Source: Roseiarcus sp037446355 (GTDB lineage: Bacteria > Pseudomonadota > Alphaproteobacteria > Rhizobiales > Beijerinckiaceae). From it: a stretch of DNA of 64,000 nucleotides. The stretch lies in assembly GCA_037446355.1 (NCBI GenBank), contig JBBIIT010000002.1, positions 1 through 64,000 of the forward strand. Direction: 5' to 3'. The translations under genes were made by a program, and so were the position numbers. The notes below the pieces were generated by a model. It was not told the origin of the DNA and made no database searches. It was given only the letters and a program-made list of their open reading frames with translations. This document shows positions 54,508-63,366 of this stretch, one piece after another (within the stretch, counting starts at the first letter, position 1; each line of letters starts with the position of its first letter).

Positions 54508-55404
54508 ATGGCCGACGAAGCCGTACGCCCTACCGAACAACGACCCCGCCTTGGTCGCGGCTTGGCCGCCCTACTTGGCGACGCCGGCGACGAGCATGCG
54601 GCTGTGGAAAGATCTCGCGGCGTGCGCAAGGCCCCGGTCGAATTTCTGCGACCAAATCCGCATAATCCTCGAAAGTCATTCGCCGAAGACGACCTCGACG
54701 AACTTACGGCCTCGATCCGAGAACGTGGCGTCATCCAACCTGTGCTGGTTCGAGCGATTCCTCGCGTGGCAGACGCTTATGAAATCATTGCCGGCGAAAG
54801 GCGATGGCGAGCCGCGCAACGCGCCGGACAACACGAGATACCGATCCTCGTCCTCGAAGCGGGCGATCGGGAAGCTCTTGAAATCGCTATCGTCGAGAAC
54901 GTTCAGCGCGCGGACCTCAACGCGCTTGAAGAAGCCGCCGGCTACGCGCAACTGGCGTCCGATCATGGCTATAGCCATTCGGACATCGCCCGCGTCGTCG
55001 GCAAGAGCCGTAGCCACATCGCCAACACGCTCCGGCTCAACAATCTGCCGAGCCACGCCAAGCACTTGCTGGCGTCGGGCGCGATATCTGCGGGACACGC
55101 CAGAGCCCTGCTGGCTGTAGCCGACCCGGATGCGATAGCGGACCGCGTTGTCGCGCAAGGCCTGACCGTGCGCGATGTCGAGCACCTCAGCGAGAGTGCG
55201 GGCAAGTCGCCTCGCGCTCCCGCAAAAGACAAGAATCCGATCGACGCCGATACACGTGCGCTCGAGGAGAAGCTGGGTCTTACGCTCGGCGCCAAGGTCT
55301 CTATTCGTCACAGCGGCGAAGCAGGCGAAATTCGAATCATGTTCCGCAATTTCGAGCAGCTAGACGATTTTTGTCATCGATTGAGCAAACCCGCCGCGCG
55401 ATAA
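54508..55404 (+). CDS. parB: chromosome partitioning protein ParB
   Basis: 298-residue CTP-dependent DNA clamp. GERRWRAAQRAG and ENVQRADLNALEEAAGY are the CTP-binding boxes, and YSHSDIARVVGKSRSHIANT is the helix-turn-helix that reads parS. A basic N-terminus with RLGRGLAALLGD interacts with ParA. GAGGGA precedes the ATG. Its target sites are the two perfect parS copies upstream. Its end faces holA, 8 bases away. Confidence 0.96.
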   Translation: MADEAVRPTEQRPRLGRGLAALLGDAGDEHAAVERSRGVRKAPVEFLRPNPHNPRKSFAEDDLDELTASIRERGVIQPVLVRAIPRVADAYEIIAGERRWRAAQRAGQHEIPILVLEAGDREALEIAIVENVQRADLNALEEAAGYAQLASDHGYSHSDIARVVGKSRSHIANTLRLNNLPSHAKHLLASGAISAGHARALLAVADPDAIADRVVAQGLTVRDVEHLSESAGKSPRAPAKDKNPIDADTRALEEKLGLTLGAKVSIRHSGEAGEIRIMFRNFEQLDDFCHRLSKPAAR

Positions 55405-55412
55405 GTGGAGAG

Positions 55413-56447
55413 CTATCCCCCGCCTCGCGCCCTTGCGCCTGACGCCAACGTCCAGAGCGCGCGCGTCGTTAAAATTGGCGCGAGCCTCGAATCGCGACGG
55501 GCTCGCCCCGCGAGGCTAAGCAGTGAAACCATTCGCTTTCCCAAATTCGCCGAAGTCCAGCGCTCGGCCTGCCGCGTCAAAGCCGCGCGTCCCGCGGGCG
55601 GAAGGCGGACGAATTGGGACTGTATTGCGGATTCGACTGACCTGCCCCGCTCCACATCCAAACGAATTTGTCGCAACAATATAACTCTCGCAATCAGCCT
55701 CATAACGAGAAAACCGGCGTCCCCTCCGTCGTCAAAATATCGCGTCGCGGTTCTCTCGGTCTCCGACAGGTCTCCCGCCAATGCCGCGTCGATCGCCGCG
55801 TCCAAGGTCGAGGGCGCCGCGTCGGAAACAATGGCCTCCACATCTGCGATCTCGACCCGCCCTGTGGCTCGCGCGTACAACATAAGCTTAGCGATTTCGC
55901 TGCGGCTGGTCAGGCGATCCGACCCCAGCAAGCTCACAAGATATTCGCGTGCATCGGACGCGATTTCGACGTTGGCCTCCTTCGATTCATCTGTCACTAT
56001 TGAAAGCAGCGCGCGTCGATCGTCAGGGTAACACTCGATGGCGTAAGCATTCGCGGCCTTCTCGAACGCATTCCGCAAAGGCGAACCCTTTTTCGCGCTG
56101 CCAGCCTCGACGACTATGCTGCACTCCTGAGGCGGTGACTTCAGAAGCGGCTCGAGCACCGGCGCGAGATCACGCGACTGCATCTCGATCCAAATAGCCC
56201 GATGCCCCCCGAACATTGAAATGCTGTAGGCCTCGTCAAAAAGGGCGCCCGGATCGCGAGCGATCGCATCCCCTTCCAGCCTCAGCGACCGAAGCGGATC
56301 CCGGTCGCCTCGGAGAATCTCCGATACGAGCCGCTTAGCTCGCTCGTGAACCAAGCCCTCTTCACTCCCGTGGACGAAGAAAAGCCGTATGTCTTTCGGC
56401 GGGCGTCGAACGAAATTATCGGCGCTGTCATTTTTTACGATCGTCAT
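55413..56447 (-). CDS. holA: DNA polymerase III delta subunit HolA
   Basis: 344 residues from ATG 56447 (MTIVKND); the open frame to 56510 adds an unlikely tail. The clamp-loader subunit opens the beta clamp. FVHGSEEGLVHERAKRLV near residue 25, a SMFGGHRAIWIE segment and the C-terminal helical collar (FLVMRLIARVILLRQIRLDV) fit the family. It is convergent with parB and divergent from leuB. Confidence 0.88.
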   Translation of the reverse strand: MTIVKNDSADNFVRRPPKDIRLFFVHGSEEGLVHERAKRLVSEILRGDRDPLRSLRLEGDAIARDPGALFDEAYSISMFGGHRAIWIEMQSRDLAPVLEPLLKSPPQECSIVVEAGSAKKGSPLRNAFEKAANAYAIECYPDDRRALLSIVTDESKEANVEIASDAREYLVSLLGSDRLTSRSEIAKLMLYARATGRVEIADVEAIVSDAAPSTLDAAIDAALAGDLSETERTATRYFDDGGDAGFLVMRLIARVILLRQIRLDVERGRSVESAIQSQFVRLPPAGRAALTRQAERWTSANLGKRMVSLLSLAGRARRDSRLAPILTTRALWTLASGARARGGG

Positions 56448-56596
56448 TGTCCGCACAACTCCGACGCACAGCGCCCAACGCGACCACAAAGCTGCAAGCG
56501 CTCGCTTCAAAATTGTCGCGCCAGCGAATCTTAGATGCTTTTCGCCCCGATCAAAATCGTTTAGCTAGCGCCAGCCCCTCAAACTTCCGGCGGACC

Positions 56597-57712
56597 ATGA
56601 CCAGTTTCAACCTCTTTCTCCTGCCTGGCGACGGCATCGGACCTGAAGTCATGGCGGAGGTCGCTAAAGTCACCGACTTTTTCACGCGCGAAGGCACGGC
56701 TCGCTTTGAAACGGAAACGGGTCTCGTCGGCGGATGCGCCTATGACGCGCACGGCACGGCGATCAGCGACGCCGACATGGCGCGCGCCCAAAGCGCCGAC
56801 GCCGTGTTACTGGCGGCCGTCGGCGGTCCGAAATGGGACGGCGTCCCGTACGAGGTGCGCCCTGAAGCGGGCCTCCTTCGTCTTCGTAAAGAGATGTCCC
56901 TTTACGCAAATCTTCGCCCGGCGATCTGCTATGCCGCTTTGGCGGACGCCTCGTCGCTAAAGCGCGAAGTCGTCGAAGGCCTAGACATAATGATCGTCCG
57001 CGAACTGACGGGCGGTGTTTATTTTGGCGAACCCAAGCAGATCATCGATCTCGGTAACGGCCAGAAGCGCGCGATCGACACGCAAGTATACGATACCTTC
57101 GAGATTGAACGGATCGGACGGGTCGCGTTCGATCTGGCGCGCAAGCGCGGCAACAAGGTGACGTCGTCAGATAAGCAGAACGTCATGAAATCGGGCGTAC
57201 TTTGGCGCGAGGTCATTACGGCATTGCACAAGCGAGAATTCCCGGAGGTCAGGCTCGAGCACCAACTCGCGGACGCTTTGGGCATGCAATTGGTGCGTTG
57301 GCCAAAGCAATTCGACGTCATCGTAACCGACAATTTGTTCGGCGATATGCTTTCGGACGTTGCCGCGATGTTGACGGGTTCCTTGGGCATGTTGCCGTCG
57401 GCCTCGCTAGGCGACGCCGATCCCAGGAGCGGCAAACGCAAAGCTCTTTACGAGCCGGTGCATGGCTCCGCACCTGACATCGCCGGAAAATCGATCGCCA
57501 ATCCAATCGCGATGATCGGCTCTTTCGCGATGGCCCTGCGTTATTCCTTCGGTCTCGCGCAAGCGGCGGACCGGCTCGACCGGGCGATTGCCAAAGTCTT
57601 GGCGGACGGGCTTCGAACCAAGGACATTGCCTCCGAAGGGGCTCGGATCGTCTCCACCGGCCAGATGGGCGACGCCATAGTGGCCGCGTTAGAACTTGAG
57701 CCGAGCCGCTAA
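56597..57712 (+). CDS. leuB: 3-isopropylmalate dehydrogenase LeuB
   Basis: 371 residues from ATG 56597 (MTSFNLFLLPGDGIGPEV). The enzyme oxidises and decarboxylates 3-isopropylmalate with NAD in leucine synthesis. ELTGGVYFGEP, SSDKQNVMKSGVLWREV, TDNLFGDMLSDVAAMLTGS and LYEPVHGSAPDIAGKSIANP carry the substrate, metal and NAD residues. The frame extends upstream to 56447 without conserved sequence. Not in an operon with other leu genes here. Confidence 0.96.
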   Translation: MTSFNLFLLPGDGIGPEVMAEVAKVTDFFTREGTARFETETGLVGGCAYDAHGTAISDADMARAQSADAVLLAAVGGPKWDGVPYEVRPEAGLLRLRKEMSLYANLRPAICYAALADASSLKREVVEGLDIMIVRELTGGVYFGEPKQIIDLGNGQKRAIDTQVYDTFEIERIGRVAFDLARKRGNKVTSSDKQNVMKSGVLWREVITALHKREFPEVRLEHQLADALGMQLVRWPKQFDVIVTDNLFGDMLSDVAAMLTGSLGMLPSASLGDADPRSGKRKALYEPVHGSAPDIAGKSIANPIAMIGSFAMALRYSFGLAQAADRLDRAIAKVLADGLRTKDIASEGARIVSTGQMGDAIVAALELEPSR

Positions 57713-57722
57713 CGACAAGCCG

Positions 57723-58469
57723 TCATCTCGGCGAGCTGCGGCACGCAGCTTGGCCTCCGACGTCCGCCCGAAGAACCTCCGCAAGGCCGACATCCGACCC
57801 CGCACGGGTCACAGTGAGCCTTTCTAGAAGGCACATCAGTTCGGGCGCGTCTGCGCTGCTTTTCTTATCCGGGCAAAAGACGCCGGAAATGCTCGCCCGC
57901 GCGCCGCGGATCGTACGGAAGCCCAAACAGGATCGCTCGACGACTCCGGCGAGCGATAGCGGCGCCCACTCCACGTTATCGAACGGCGCCGAAAGCATCT
58001 GGCCATTGCCGAAGCGCCGAATCGATGCGTCGAGTGTGGAGGCTTGCTCAGCCAAATCGACGAACAAGGGCCGCGACGTAGCCGGTCGGCCAGTAATTGC
58101 GCTGATCGATAGCACAGCCTGAACGTCGCCGATCGCCCCGGCCACCAGACTATCGCGCCGCTCGCCCGAGTAGACTTCAATAAGAGTCTCCCGTTTGGGC
58201 TTCGCGGACGAATAGACTAACGTGCTCAGATCAAAGAGAGCGCGGGCCTCCGTCGTCTTCCAAACCTCGCTCTGCGGGGCTGCCGACCCCACGTCCAACG
58301 CGTGACTCCTATGGGCTCCTTCGAAAACCCAGATCCCAAGCAGATACGCGCTTAACGCAAGCGCCCCCAAGGTCAAAGGCCGACCCACGCCCCCTCGTCG
58401 CCGCCGCGCTCCCAAACTCGACCGCGCAAAACTTCGCATTTCCCCAAAGTCTATTTCGATTTCGGGCAT
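57723..58469 (-). CDS. unknown membrane-anchored protein
   Basis: 248 residues from ATG 58469. An arginine-rich cytoplasmic N-terminus (SSLGARRRRGGVGRPL) precedes one membrane helix (TLGALALSAYLLGIWVFEGA), then a soluble, probably periplasmic part of about 190 residues with several cysteines (RSCLGFRTIRGAR, GVFCPDKK, LMCLLERL). No known domain is recognised. It is convergent with leuB and divergent from the M20 amidohydrolase. Confidence 0.65.
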   Translation of the reverse strand: MPEIEIDFGEMRSFARSSLGARRRRGGVGRPLTLGALALSAYLLGIWVFEGAHRSHALDVGSAAPQSEVWKTTEARALFDLSTLVYSSAKPKRETLIEVYSGERRDSLVAGAIGDVQAVLSISAITGRPATSRPLFVDLAEQASTLDASIRRFGNGQMLSAPFDNVEWAPLSLAGVVERSCLGFRTIRGARASISGVFCPDKKSSADAPELMCLLERLTVTRAGSDVGLAEVLRADVGGQAACRSSPR

Positions 58470-58673
58470 CACGTGCTTACAGCCGACGTCTTGGTGCCTT
58501 TCGGACTCGATGGAACATAGTCCGAATTCGAGCGATGGACGCGCGACCGAGCCGGCATCTTAGAAAGAGGGTCAATACGGGCTTAAAGGCGATGAGCGCG
58601 AGACGCCCGCCGAAACGCGTTGACAGACCGGCCGTAGGCGACTTTGCTATGCTGCTTCGAACGGAGCCCAAAA

Positions 58674-59840
58674 ATGTCCTTGCGTCCGGAAGTCACCGCC
58701 TTGGCCGTTGACGCTCAAGTTTGGCGTCGCGACATCCACGCGAACCCCGAATTGCTTTATGATGTCCATCGGACCGCTAGTTTCGTCACCGAGCAACTTT
58801 TGGCTTTCGGATGTGACGAGGTGGCGACGGCGATCGGCCAGACGGGCGTGGTCGGCGTGATCAAAGGTCGCAAAGCTGGCGGCGATCGAGTGATCGGGCT
58901 GCGCGCTGACATGGACGCGCTGCCGATCCACGAGCAGACGAACCTCCCGTACCGTTCCAAAGCCGAAGGCAAGATGCACGCGTGCGGTCACGACGGCCAC
59001 ACGGCGATGCTCCTGGGAGCCGCCCGCTATCTCGCGGCGACGCGTGACTTCGCTGGAACGGCCGTCGTGATCTTTCAGCCGGCCGAGGAGGGCGGCGCCG
59101 GCGCGCTGGCCATGCTCGACGACGGGTTGATGGATCGTTTCGGTGTCCAAGAAGTTTATGGGATGCATAACATGCCAAACCTTCCGATCGGCGCGTTCGC
59201 GCTGCGGAAGGGTCCGATGCTCGCGGCGGCGGACCGCTTCACGGTCCGCGTCGAAGGCAAAGGGGGCCACGCGGCGATGCCTCACGGCTGCCAAGATCCA
59301 TTGTTGGCGGGCGCGCACATTGTGACCGCGTTGCAATCCATCGTTTCGCGCAACGTCGACCCCCTCGACAGCTGCGTCGTCTCCGTCACGCGCTTTGACG
59401 CCGGCACCGCATTCAACATCATTCCGCAAACCGCGGAGCTACTGGGCACTGTTCGCACCTTGCTGCCCGCGACCCGCGATTTGGCTGAGCGCCGGTTCAA
59501 GGAGGTCGTGATGGGCGTCGCCTCAGCTCACGGCGTCGTCGCAGAGATGATTTACGATCGAGGTTATCCTCCGACCCGCAATCACGACCAGCAGACCGAT
59601 TTTGCCGCATCCATCGCCCGAAAAGTCGCCGCTCGCGCCGACGTGCGAACTGACATGGCGCCGGTGATGGGCGCTGAGGACTTTTCTTTCATGCTTGAGG
59701 CCCGGCCAGGCGCTTTCATATTCATCGGCAACGGCGACTCGGCCGGGTTGCACCACCCCGCCTACGACTTCAACGACACCGCTATCCCGTATGGTATCAA
59801 CTACTGGGCCGACCTGGTCGAGACCGCGCTGGCGCCGTAG
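58674..59840 (+). CDS. M20-family amidohydrolase (hippurate hydrolase-like)
   Basis: 388 residues from ATG 58674 behind GGAG. This dinuclear metal peptidase-like family cleaves N-acyl amino acids. GLRADMDALPIHEQT, HACGHDGHTAMLLGAARYL, FQPAEEGGAGALAML and GKGGHAAMPHGCQDPLL carry the metal ligands and the acidic catalytic residue. A late MGAEDFSFML supplies the last ligand. Candidates are hippurate, N-acetyl or indole-acetyl amino acids; the sequence alone does not decide. Confidence 0.9.
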   Translation: MSLRPEVTALAVDAQVWRRDIHANPELLYDVHRTASFVTEQLLAFGCDEVATAIGQTGVVGVIKGRKAGGDRVIGLRADMDALPIHEQTNLPYRSKAEGKMHACGHDGHTAMLLGAARYLAATRDFAGTAVVIFQPAEEGGAGALAMLDDGLMDRFGVQEVYGMHNMPNLPIGAFALRKGPMLAAADRFTVRVEGKGGHAAMPHGCQDPLLAGAHIVTALQSIVSRNVDPLDSCVVSVTRFDAGTAFNIIPQTAELLGTVRTLLPATRDLAERRFKEVVMGVASAHGVVAEMIYDRGYPPTRNHDQQTDFAASIARKVAARADVRTDMAPVMGAEDFSFMLEARPGAFIFIGNGDSAGLHHPAYDFNDTAIPYGINYWADLVETALAP

Positions 59841-59845
59841 TGGTT

Positions 59846-61657
59846 TCAGTTGCTTTCGATCTCCTCGCGCAGGATTTCGAGGCTCAACCATTCCTCTTCG
59901 GCTTTGTCCAACTCGGCGCGTTTGCTCGCGTAATTCGTGGACGCGCGCTCGAAACCTGCCGGGTCGCGCGCGTGCAAATCGGCGTCGGCGAGCGCCAGCT
60001 CCAGCCGGCTCAATTCCGCCGTCAACGCCTCGATTCGAACCGGCAAGATCTCCAGCGCCCGCTTTTCGTTGAAAGAGAGCTTGCGCTTTGCGGCCGGTCG
60101 ATCCCCGCGCCTCGATTGAGGCCATGCCGATTTCGCGGCGATTTGGGGCGCTGCCGACGCCCCCGAAAGCCCGTAGCCGCGCTGCGCAACCATATCGGAA
60201 TATCCGCCGGCATATTCAACCCAGCGTCCTGACCCCTCGGATACGACCACAGAGCTTACGACCCGATCCAGAAAATCGCGATCATGGCTGACGAGGAGGA
60301 TCGTGCCGGCATAATCGGCCAGCAGTTCCTGCAAGAGGTCAAGCGTCTCGATGTCCAGGTCGTTGGTCGGCTCATCAAGTACCAGCACGTTCGTGGGAAA
60401 CGATAGCGCCCTCGCTAACATCAGCCGGCCGCGCTCGCCCCCCGAAAGCTTGCCGATCGGCGTTCGCGCCTGTTCCGGCGAGAACAGGAAGTCTTTCATG
60501 TAGCCGATCACGTGCCTGCGTTCATTGTTGACTGTCACGTATTCACTGCCGCCGCCTGTCAGCGCATCGACCAGAGTCGTCGTTGGCGAAAGATCCGATC
60601 GTTGCTGATCCAATGTCGCCATCGTCACTTGCGCGCCGACGCGGGCCACGCCCGAATCCGGTTTTAGCTGCCCGGTCAGCAGTTTGATCAGCGTGGTTTT
60701 GCCGGCGCCGTTGGCGCCAATGAAGCCGAGCCGATCGCCGCGCATGATCCTGAGCGACAGATCCCGAACGATCGGCACGCTGTTATAAGACTTTGAAATC
60801 TTCTCCACTTCGAACACCAGGGCGCTTGACGCTCTCGCGTCCTGGGCAGATAGAGTCGCCAAGCCGATCGCTTTTCTCGCATCTCGTCGCTCCCGCCGCA
60901 TCGCGGCGAGTTCTCCGACCCGCCGCATGTTGCGCTTGCGGCGTGCGGTGACGCCGTAACGCATCCAATGTTCTTCGTCCACGATCCGCCGATCGAACTT
61001 GTGACGTTCCGTCTCCTCTTCCTCGAGCTTCAGATCACGCCATGCCTCGAAAGCGCCGAATCCTTGCTCCAAACGCCGCGTGACGCCTCGATCGAGCCAG
61101 ACCGTCGCCTTGGTCAGGTCCGCCAACAAGCGCTTGTCGTGGCTGATAAGCACAAACGCCGCGCTCGATTGTTGCAGCTCCCTCTCGAGCCACTCGATCG
61201 CCAAAATATCGAGATGGTTTGTTGGCTCATCGAGCAAGAGAATATCGGGCTCGGACGCCAAAACCCTCGCCAAGGCCGCGCGGCGCGCTTCGCCGCCCGA
61301 TACTCGCAAAGGATCGGCTTTCGGATCGATGCCCAGATCGTCCATGTACGCTTGCGCGCGATGGCTGCTTTCCTCATCATCCAGACCCGAACTGACAAAA
61401 TCGAAAATTGTCGCAAAGCCGGTGAGGTCAGGTTCTTGCGGAAGATATCGAAGCTTTGCACCCGGCTGCGCGAAACGATCGCCGCTGTCGAATGACGTGA
61501 GTCCAGCGGCGATGCGCAGCAGCGTCGACTTGCCCGACCCGTTTCTCCCCACCAACGCGATCCGGTCGCCCGGTGAAATCGTCAAGTCCGTTCCGGCGAG
61601 CATTGGTGCCCCGCCGAGCGTCAACTTGATGTCTCGCAATTGCAATTGAGGCGGCAT
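59846..61657 (-). CDS. ABC-F family ATPase (Uup-like)
   Basis: 603 residues from ATG 61657 (MPPQLQLRDIKL). Two ATPase domains in tandem without membrane helices: Walker A GRNGSGKST and GANGAGKTT; signatures VSGGEARR and LSGGERGR; Walker B ILLLDEPTNHLD and VLVLDEPTNDLD. The linker between the domains is charged and helical, and a C-terminal coiled coil (RIEALTAELSRLELALADAD) is as in Uup. ABC-F proteins act on ribosomes or, for Uup, influence DNA rearrangement. Divergent from pgi. Confidence 0.88.
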   Translation of the reverse strand: MPPQLQLRDIKLTLGGAPMLAGTDLTISPGDRIALVGRNGSGKSTLLRIAAGLTSFDSGDRFAQPGAKLRYLPQEPDLTGFATIFDFVSSGLDDEESSHRAQAYMDDLGIDPKADPLRVSGGEARRAALARVLASEPDILLLDEPTNHLDILAIEWLERELQQSSAAFVLISHDKRLLADLTKATVWLDRGVTRRLEQGFGAFEAWRDLKLEEEETERHKFDRRIVDEEHWMRYGVTARRKRNMRRVGELAAMRRERRDARKAIGLATLSAQDARASSALVFEVEKISKSYNSVPIVRDLSLRIMRGDRLGFIGANGAGKTTLIKLLTGQLKPDSGVARVGAQVTMATLDQQRSDLSPTTTLVDALTGGGSEYVTVNNERRHVIGYMKDFLFSPEQARTPIGKLSGGERGRLMLARALSFPTNVLVLDEPTNDLDIETLDLLQELLADYAGTILLVSHDRDFLDRVVSSVVVSEGSGRWVEYAGGYSDMVAQRGYGLSGASAAPQIAAKSAWPQSRRGDRPAAKRKLSFNEKRALEILPVRIEALTAELSRLELALADADLHARDPAGFERASTNYASKRAELDKAEEEWLSLEILREEIESN

Positions 61658-61725
61658 ATGAAGCAAACTCTGAAGCGAACCGGCCGAACCCTTAGTGCGG
61701 TCGGCGCGAAAGGGGAAGGCTCGCG

Positions 61726-63366
61726 ATGGAAACGTCACTCGCCCAAGCGCTTGCGGCTTTAGAAGCCCATCGCACGGACGTGCTCGCCAAGCCCATGACG
61801 GAAGTCTTCCTCGCCGACCCGAAGCGGTTCGAGCGCTTCCATGTCCTGTTGGACGATTTGCTCTTCGATTATTCGAAGCAGCGGATCGACGATACGACGA
61901 TTTCTCTGCTCGCCGGATTGGCCAGAACCGCCGGCGTCGAAGCGAAGCGCGACAGCATGTTTCGCGGCGAATTAATTAACGTCACGGAGCGTCGAGCCGT
62001 CCTCCATACGGCCCTGCGCAATCTCTCCGCGCAACCTGTGTTCGTGGACGGCGAGGATGTTGCGCCGGAGATAGCCGCCGAGCGCGCCAAAATCCTCTCC
62101 TTCGCCGCCGACGTGCGCGATGGGCGCTTGCGCGGAGCCCTTGGTCAGCCGATGACAGACATCGTCAATATCGGCATCGGCGGTTCCGACCTTGGCCCGG
62201 CGATGGCGACAAGGGCGCTGTCGCCCTACGCTCCCACCACCCTGCGCGCGCATTTCGTCTCGAACGTCGATGGCGCCGATATCGCAGATACGCTGCGCGG
62301 CCTCGATCCTGCCCGCACCCTGTTTCTCGTTTCTTCGAAGACGTTTACAACTCAGGAGACGATGACCAACGCACGAAGCGCGCGCGAATGGATCGTCTCC
62401 GCGCTGGGCGCGACCGCCGTTTCCGACCATTTCGGCGCGGTGTCCACGCGCCTAGACAAAGTTGCGGAATTCGGCATCGATCCCGACCGCGTTTTTGGCT
62501 TCTGGGATTGGGTTGGCGGTAGGTATTCCATCTGGTCAAGTATTGGACTGCCGCTCGCGATCATGATCGGAAGCGAGAAATTCTTGGAGTTTCTAGCCGG
62601 AGGAGGGGATGTCGACAAGCACTTCCGGGAAACGCCGATCGAATCGAATATTCCGGTCCTGATGGGGCTGATCTCGATCTGGAACCGAAACGTCCTGGGG
62701 TACGCTTCGCAGGCCGTAATCCCTTACGATCAAAGGCTGGCGCGCTTCCCCGCCTATCTCCAGCAACTGCAGATGGAGAGCAACGGCAAGAGCGTGCGGA
62801 TCGACGGCGAGAAAGTCGCATGCGCAACCGGCCCGATCGTCTGGGGCGAGCCCGGCACGAATGGCCAGCACGCGTTCTTTCAACTGCTGCATCAGGGTAC
62901 GGAAATTGCGCCAATCGACTTCCTCGTCGCGGCGAAGCCGACGAACGCCGACGCACAACACCACGATCTCCTTGTCGCCAATTGCCTCGCGCAGGGCGAG
63001 GCGCTCATGCGCGGCCGTACCGCCGTGGAAGCGCAGGCGCTCGCCGCGGCCCAGGGCGCAACCGCCGCGGAGGCGAGCCGCTTGGCCCCTCACAAGACCT
63101 TCAGCGGCAGTCGACCATCATCGACGCTCCTCTATTCGGCGATGACCCCACGGACTTTGGGGCGCTTGATCGCGCTATACGAACATAAGGTCTTTGTCGA
63201 AGGCGCCGTTTGGGGCATCAACTCGTTCGACCAATGGGGCGTCGAATTAGGCAAGGAACTCGCCTCGCGCCTGACGCCGATCGTCGCCACCCCCGACGCC
63301 GAGCTTCGCGCGCTCGATCCCTCGACCGCCGGTTTGATCACGCATATGCGCAAATTGCGCGGATGA
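61726..63366 (+). CDS. pgi: glucose-6-phosphate isomerase
   Basis: 546 residues, GAAGG before the ATG. Interconverts glucose 6-phosphate and fructose 6-phosphate. NIGIGGSDLGPAMATRAL, LVSSKTFTTQETMTNA, GGRYSIWSSIGLPLAI, GTNGQHAFFQLLHQGTEIAP and HKTFSGSRPSSTLL include the phosphate-binding and catalytic residues. Length is normal for the bacterial enzyme. Its TGA is directly followed by the stop of the convergent aminopeptidase gene. Confidence 0.96.
   Translation: METSLAQALAALEAHRTDVLAKPMTEVFLADPKRFERFHVLLDDLLFDYSKQRIDDTTISLLAGLARTAGVEAKRDSMFRGELINVTERRAVLHTALRNLSAQPVFVDGEDVAPEIAAERAKILSFAADVRDGRLRGALGQPMTDIVNIGIGGSDLGPAMATRALSPYAPTTLRAHFVSNVDGADIADTLRGLDPARTLFLVSSKTFTTQETMTNARSAREWIVSALGATAVSDHFGAVSTRLDKVAEFGIDPDRVFGFWDWVGGRYSIWSSIGLPLAIMIGSEKFLEFLAGGGDVDKHFRETPIESNIPVLMGLISIWNRNVLGYASQAVIPYDQRLARFPAYLQQLQMESNGKSVRIDGEKVACATGPIVWGEPGTNGQHAFFQLLHQGTEIAPIDFLVAAKPTNADAQHHDLLVANCLAQGEALMRGRTAVEAQALAAAQGATAAEASRLAPHKTFSGSRPSSTLLYSAMTPRTLGRLIALYEHKVFVEGAVWGINSFDQWGVELGKELASRLTPIVATPDAELRALDPSTAGLITHMRKLRG

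Noticed and set aside
55405..55412. Terminator between parB and holA
   Set aside because: Only 8 bases separate the convergent stops and no hairpin with a T-run is visible around them.
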